Part shown: positions 29,615 through 32,500 of the stretch, one piece after another
Numbering within the stretch: the first letter of the stretch is position 1
Layout of the letters: the number at the start of each line of letters is the position of its first letter
Assembly (NCBI GenBank): GCA_016946835.1
Contig: JACVTC010000076.1
Span: 1-32,500 of the forward strand
Direction: 5' to 3'
DNA from: Neocallimastix lanati (nom. inval.)
Lineage: Eukaryota; Neocallimastigomycota; Neocallimastigomycetes; Neocallimastigales; Neocallimastigaceae
DNA: 32,500 nucleotides
Made by a program: the position numbers and the translations under genes
Notes under the pieces: model-generated
Databases searched by the model: none
What the model was told of the DNA's origin: nothing
The model's input: only the letters and a program-made list of their open reading frames with translations

Positions 29615-32500
29615 AAACAAACCAACCAAGTAGAAAATAACCCAAAGACACTTCCAATAATTAACAACTCACCTGAAGTCATTGCTACCGCCATCAAGAA
29701 TACCAAAACAAAAAGTAAGAGTCTTACACCATCTAGAAGAGAAATATTAAAGAACAATCCAATTCCTATACAAACAACAGCAATGAATCATAATAATCAT
29801 TTAGTGAGTTCAAATAATAAAAATAAACAATTAACTAATACTAATAAACAGAACAATAAATTAAATAAATTAAAAAGTAATACTATAACAGACAAGGGCG
29901 AAGAAGATGTCTTAATGTCTGAAAAAAGCAATCAAGATTTTAATAAAAATACTAATGAAAGTAATAATACTTCAATATATAATGAGAATGATAACAATGA
30001 AATTCAAGAAGGTAATAACCAAATTGAGAATAATGATGACTTACCTATTAATGAGACAGAAAAATTAAACTACCTAGATCCTTCCTTTATTACCGAAAAG
30101 AATATCAGGAGCGTGAAGAAATCTAATAAATTAAAAAGAGCACAAGAAATTTTAGATAGTCCCACACAAGGTGATAATAAAATGAATAATAAAGAAGAAA
30201 ATAAAGAAAGGCACATAAAATTAGTAGAAGAATTTGACGAATATCTGATAGAAGATTTAGTTAAAGAAATAGCTTCTACTGAAATTAATACTAAATTAGT
30301 ACACTTACTTGATTTATTTCCGAAGTTTAGGGCAGCCTTTTCGAAAGCTTTAAAATTAAATCCTAGAAATTCTACAAGCACTCTATTATCAATATTTAGT
30401 AAATTTAAAATTAGTAAAACAAAAGGAAAAGTAGAAGGTGCCAATACTGAAATATTTTTGGACACTTGTGCGAGTCTTAATATAATTACTCGCTCAGCTT
30501 TACAAAAATTAAAAATTAACAAACCTACCTTAGAAACTATCAATGAAACCATAGTACAAGCCTGTTCCGAAACATCCGTACAATCCGAAATTATAGAATT
30601 AGAAATAACAATTGGGAACAAATCATTCAAAGATTATTTCAGAATAATAGAAAAGGATAATTTATTTGACATATTAATTGGAGTTGATTCTTTAAAAAAG
30701 AATAGATTTATTTTAGATTTTGTTAATGATACTCTGTACTATGTTGATAACAATAATAATTACCATAAACTATCAGATCTACAATATGACACTCGTCCCA
30801 TGAATCAAGATGATAATGTTAATACAGAAGATTTAGATCCTCAGCCCTTATTGTGCACCTTAGTGGTAAATAACACAGACTTTAATAAACAAGAAGATCC
30901 TAAACCAAATAAAAATGAAATAATTGATAAAATTGTTAATTCATTACCATCTAATGTTCAAAAAGAAGTTAAAGAAATGTTTCAAAAATTTATTAATATA
31001 TTAGCTTTAAAAACCGACGAATTGGGAAAATCAAAGTTATTCCCACATAAAATAAATTTATTACCTGGGTCAAGACCCATAAAACAAAGAGCCTATCGAT
31101 TAACCAAAAATCAAACAATAGCTTTAAAGAAAATATTGAAGAAACTAATTAGAGACTGGCTTATCGAACCATCCTCTTCCCAATGGTCTTCACCTATTGT
31201 TTTAGTCCCAAAAAAGAATAAAGATTGGAGGTTATGTGTAGATTATCGGAAATTAAATGATTTAACTATAAAAGATTCGTATTCTTTACCTCTTATTGAC
31301 GATATTCTATCATTAGCTGGTGATAACATAAAAATTCTATCCACTATTGATTTGTACTCTGGGTATCACCAGATTCCCATGGATACAGCCGATAAGGATA
31401 AAACCGCTTTTACAACTATGTTTGGCAACTACAACTTCCGTGTAATGCCTTTTGGACTTTGCAATGCCCCCGCCACTTTTCAAAGAGAGATGAATCGTAT
31501 CTTCTTCGATTTAATAGGAGACTGCATGTTCGTGTATATTGATGATCTAATTATATTTTCAAAGTCTTTAGATGAACATATTTGTCACTTACATAAGGTA
31601 TTTACAATTTTACAAGAAAATGAATTAAAAATAAATTTAGAAAAATGTTCTTTCTTTAAAACTGAAGTCAAAATCTTAGGGCATTTGCTTTCGACAAAAG
31701 GATTATCTCCTTTAAATGACAAGGTAAAGGTTATATCACAATGGCTACCTCCGAAGAATTTAAAACAGGTAAGGTCGTTTTTAGGAGCAGTTTCGTATTA
31801 TAGAAAATTTATTAAAAATTTCGCCATGATTGCAAAGCCTTTATATCAACTATTGAAGAAAGACGCACCTTTTTGTTGGACTGAAGATTGCACTAATTCA
31901 TTTCATTTATTAAAGAATAAGCTAATTGAAGCACCTATTTTAACAGCTCCTAATTATTCAAAACCGTTTATTATTAGAACTGACGCTTCTCGTGATGGTC
32001 TAGGGGGTGTATTGTTACAAAAGAACCAAGATGATATAGAAGTCCCAATTTACTTTGAAAGTCGTACCTTATCCAACTCAGAACTTAACTATAGCATAAC
32101 AGACCTTGAAGGAAAAGCAGTTTATCACTGTGTTCAAAAGTTTAAATCATATATTTCTGGAAGCCCGTTTAATACAATGGTTTATACTGATCATAAACCA
32201 CTTGTATATATATTTGCTAAGAGAGAACCAACCAACAGCCGTCACTTGAAATGGATTACTGAACTCAGTATTTTAAATGTTCAAGTAGCATATGAAGAAG
32301 GCAAAAATAATTTTGTTGCTGATGCACTATCAAGAATGGTAGCAGTTAATAATGATGATAATAATAATATTAATAATAATGATTTAATTATGAATAATAT
32401 TTCTTCTTACAAACCTGCTTCGGATCAACCTGTAGAAACTATTAATATAATTACTACTAATAATAATTTACCTTCTAATGTTGTTGCGGATTCGGACTCT
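29585..32500 (+). CDS. Gypsy C Pol, partial (PR-RT-RH), by -1 frameshift
   Basis: Open for 972 codons to the window edge; residues are counted from the in-frame Met at 29603. The first 230 residues are an Asn- and Lys-rich low-complexity region with no recognised domain. A protease region follows, with FLDTCAS (Asp287). The usual D-T/S-G triad reads D-T-C here, although the context (catalytic Asp, then ASLNIITR) fits a retroviral-type aspartic protease. RT has RLCVDYRKLN, TIDLYSGYHQI, MPFGLCNAPATFQ and YIDD (645-648). RNase H has TDAS (Asp794), the ELNYSITDLEGKAV block and YTDHKPL, ending VADALSRM. Another Asn-rich stretch starts near 32350. Integrase must lie beyond 32500. No frame breaks are seen. 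Confidence 0.92.

Larger units (their letters stand above)
28033..32500 (+). mobile_element. Ty3/gypsy element C, 5' part
   Basis: The promoter, tRNA-type primer site, leader, gag (28446-29591), -1 frameshift signal and pol (open to the window end) are in order and unbroken. RT and RNase H are present. The HHCC domain, integrase and 3' LTR would lie to the right of the window. The true left end, the LTR start, is upstream of 28033 but unresolved. Protein sequence and primer type differ clearly from gypsy A and B. Confidence 0.85.

Noticed and set aside
30070-30630. 186-codon minus-strand frame inside gypsy C pol
   Set aside because: Antisense to the protease region of a long open pol frame. 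Its hydrophobic look comes from the complement of Lys- and Asn-rich codons.

Overview
This window is AT-rich eukaryotic DNA made almost entirely of LTR retrotransposons. I find no convincing host gene. The sequence is roughly 80% or more A+T by eye, with long A and T runs (up to about 62 bases) and very asparagine-rich proteins. This fits an anaerobic gut fungus (Neocallimastigomycota) best. A dictyostelid or another AT-rich protist is possible; the assignment is inference.

Layout. (1) 1-755, minus: 5' end of a Ty1/copia element (broken gag, primer-binding site, 5' LTR) running off the left edge. (2) 756-2849: non-coding, homopolymer-rich DNA. (3) 2850-7087, plus: decayed copia element 'L' with 5' LTR, primer site, a leader carrying five repeated hairpins, and a frameshifted gag-protease-integrase that stops before reverse transcriptase. 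(4) 7089-7721: unresolved segment with hairpins and a tRNA-like stretch. (5) 7722-20444, minus: Ty3/gypsy element 'A' with LTRs of 970 and 979 bp, target duplication TGTTG and a frameshifted pol. Its leader is interrupted by (6) 13442-19094, plus: an apparently intact copia element 'K' (234-bp LTRs with no difference seen, duplication ATTTA, one 1712-codon Gag-Pol frame). (7) 20499-27521, plus: apparently intact chromovirus-type gypsy element 'B' (736-bp LTRs with one difference seen, duplication AATCC). (8) about 28033-32500, plus: 5' part of a third gypsy element 'C' that runs off the right edge.

The main interest is in how these elements start reverse transcription and make Pol. All three copia elements carry the same 14-base site after the LTR, complementary to the anticodon arm of tRNA-Lys(CUU), which implies a half-tRNA primer. 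Gypsy A and B have no tRNA-type site. In each, the site beside the LTR is complementary over 13 bases to the LTR's own predicted RNA 5' end, the signature of Tf1/sushi-type self-priming. Gypsy C has a conventional TGG-type site. Gypsy B and C both end gag on a canonical -1 slippery heptamer (AAAAAAC, TTTAAAC) followed by a 7-base spacer and a hairpin, and pol is open in the -1 frame. Gypsy A and copia K instead use one continuous Gag-Pol frame.

History inferred from nesting and LTR divergence: A inserted first, K later landed inside A, and B inserted 54 bp to the right of A's LTR.
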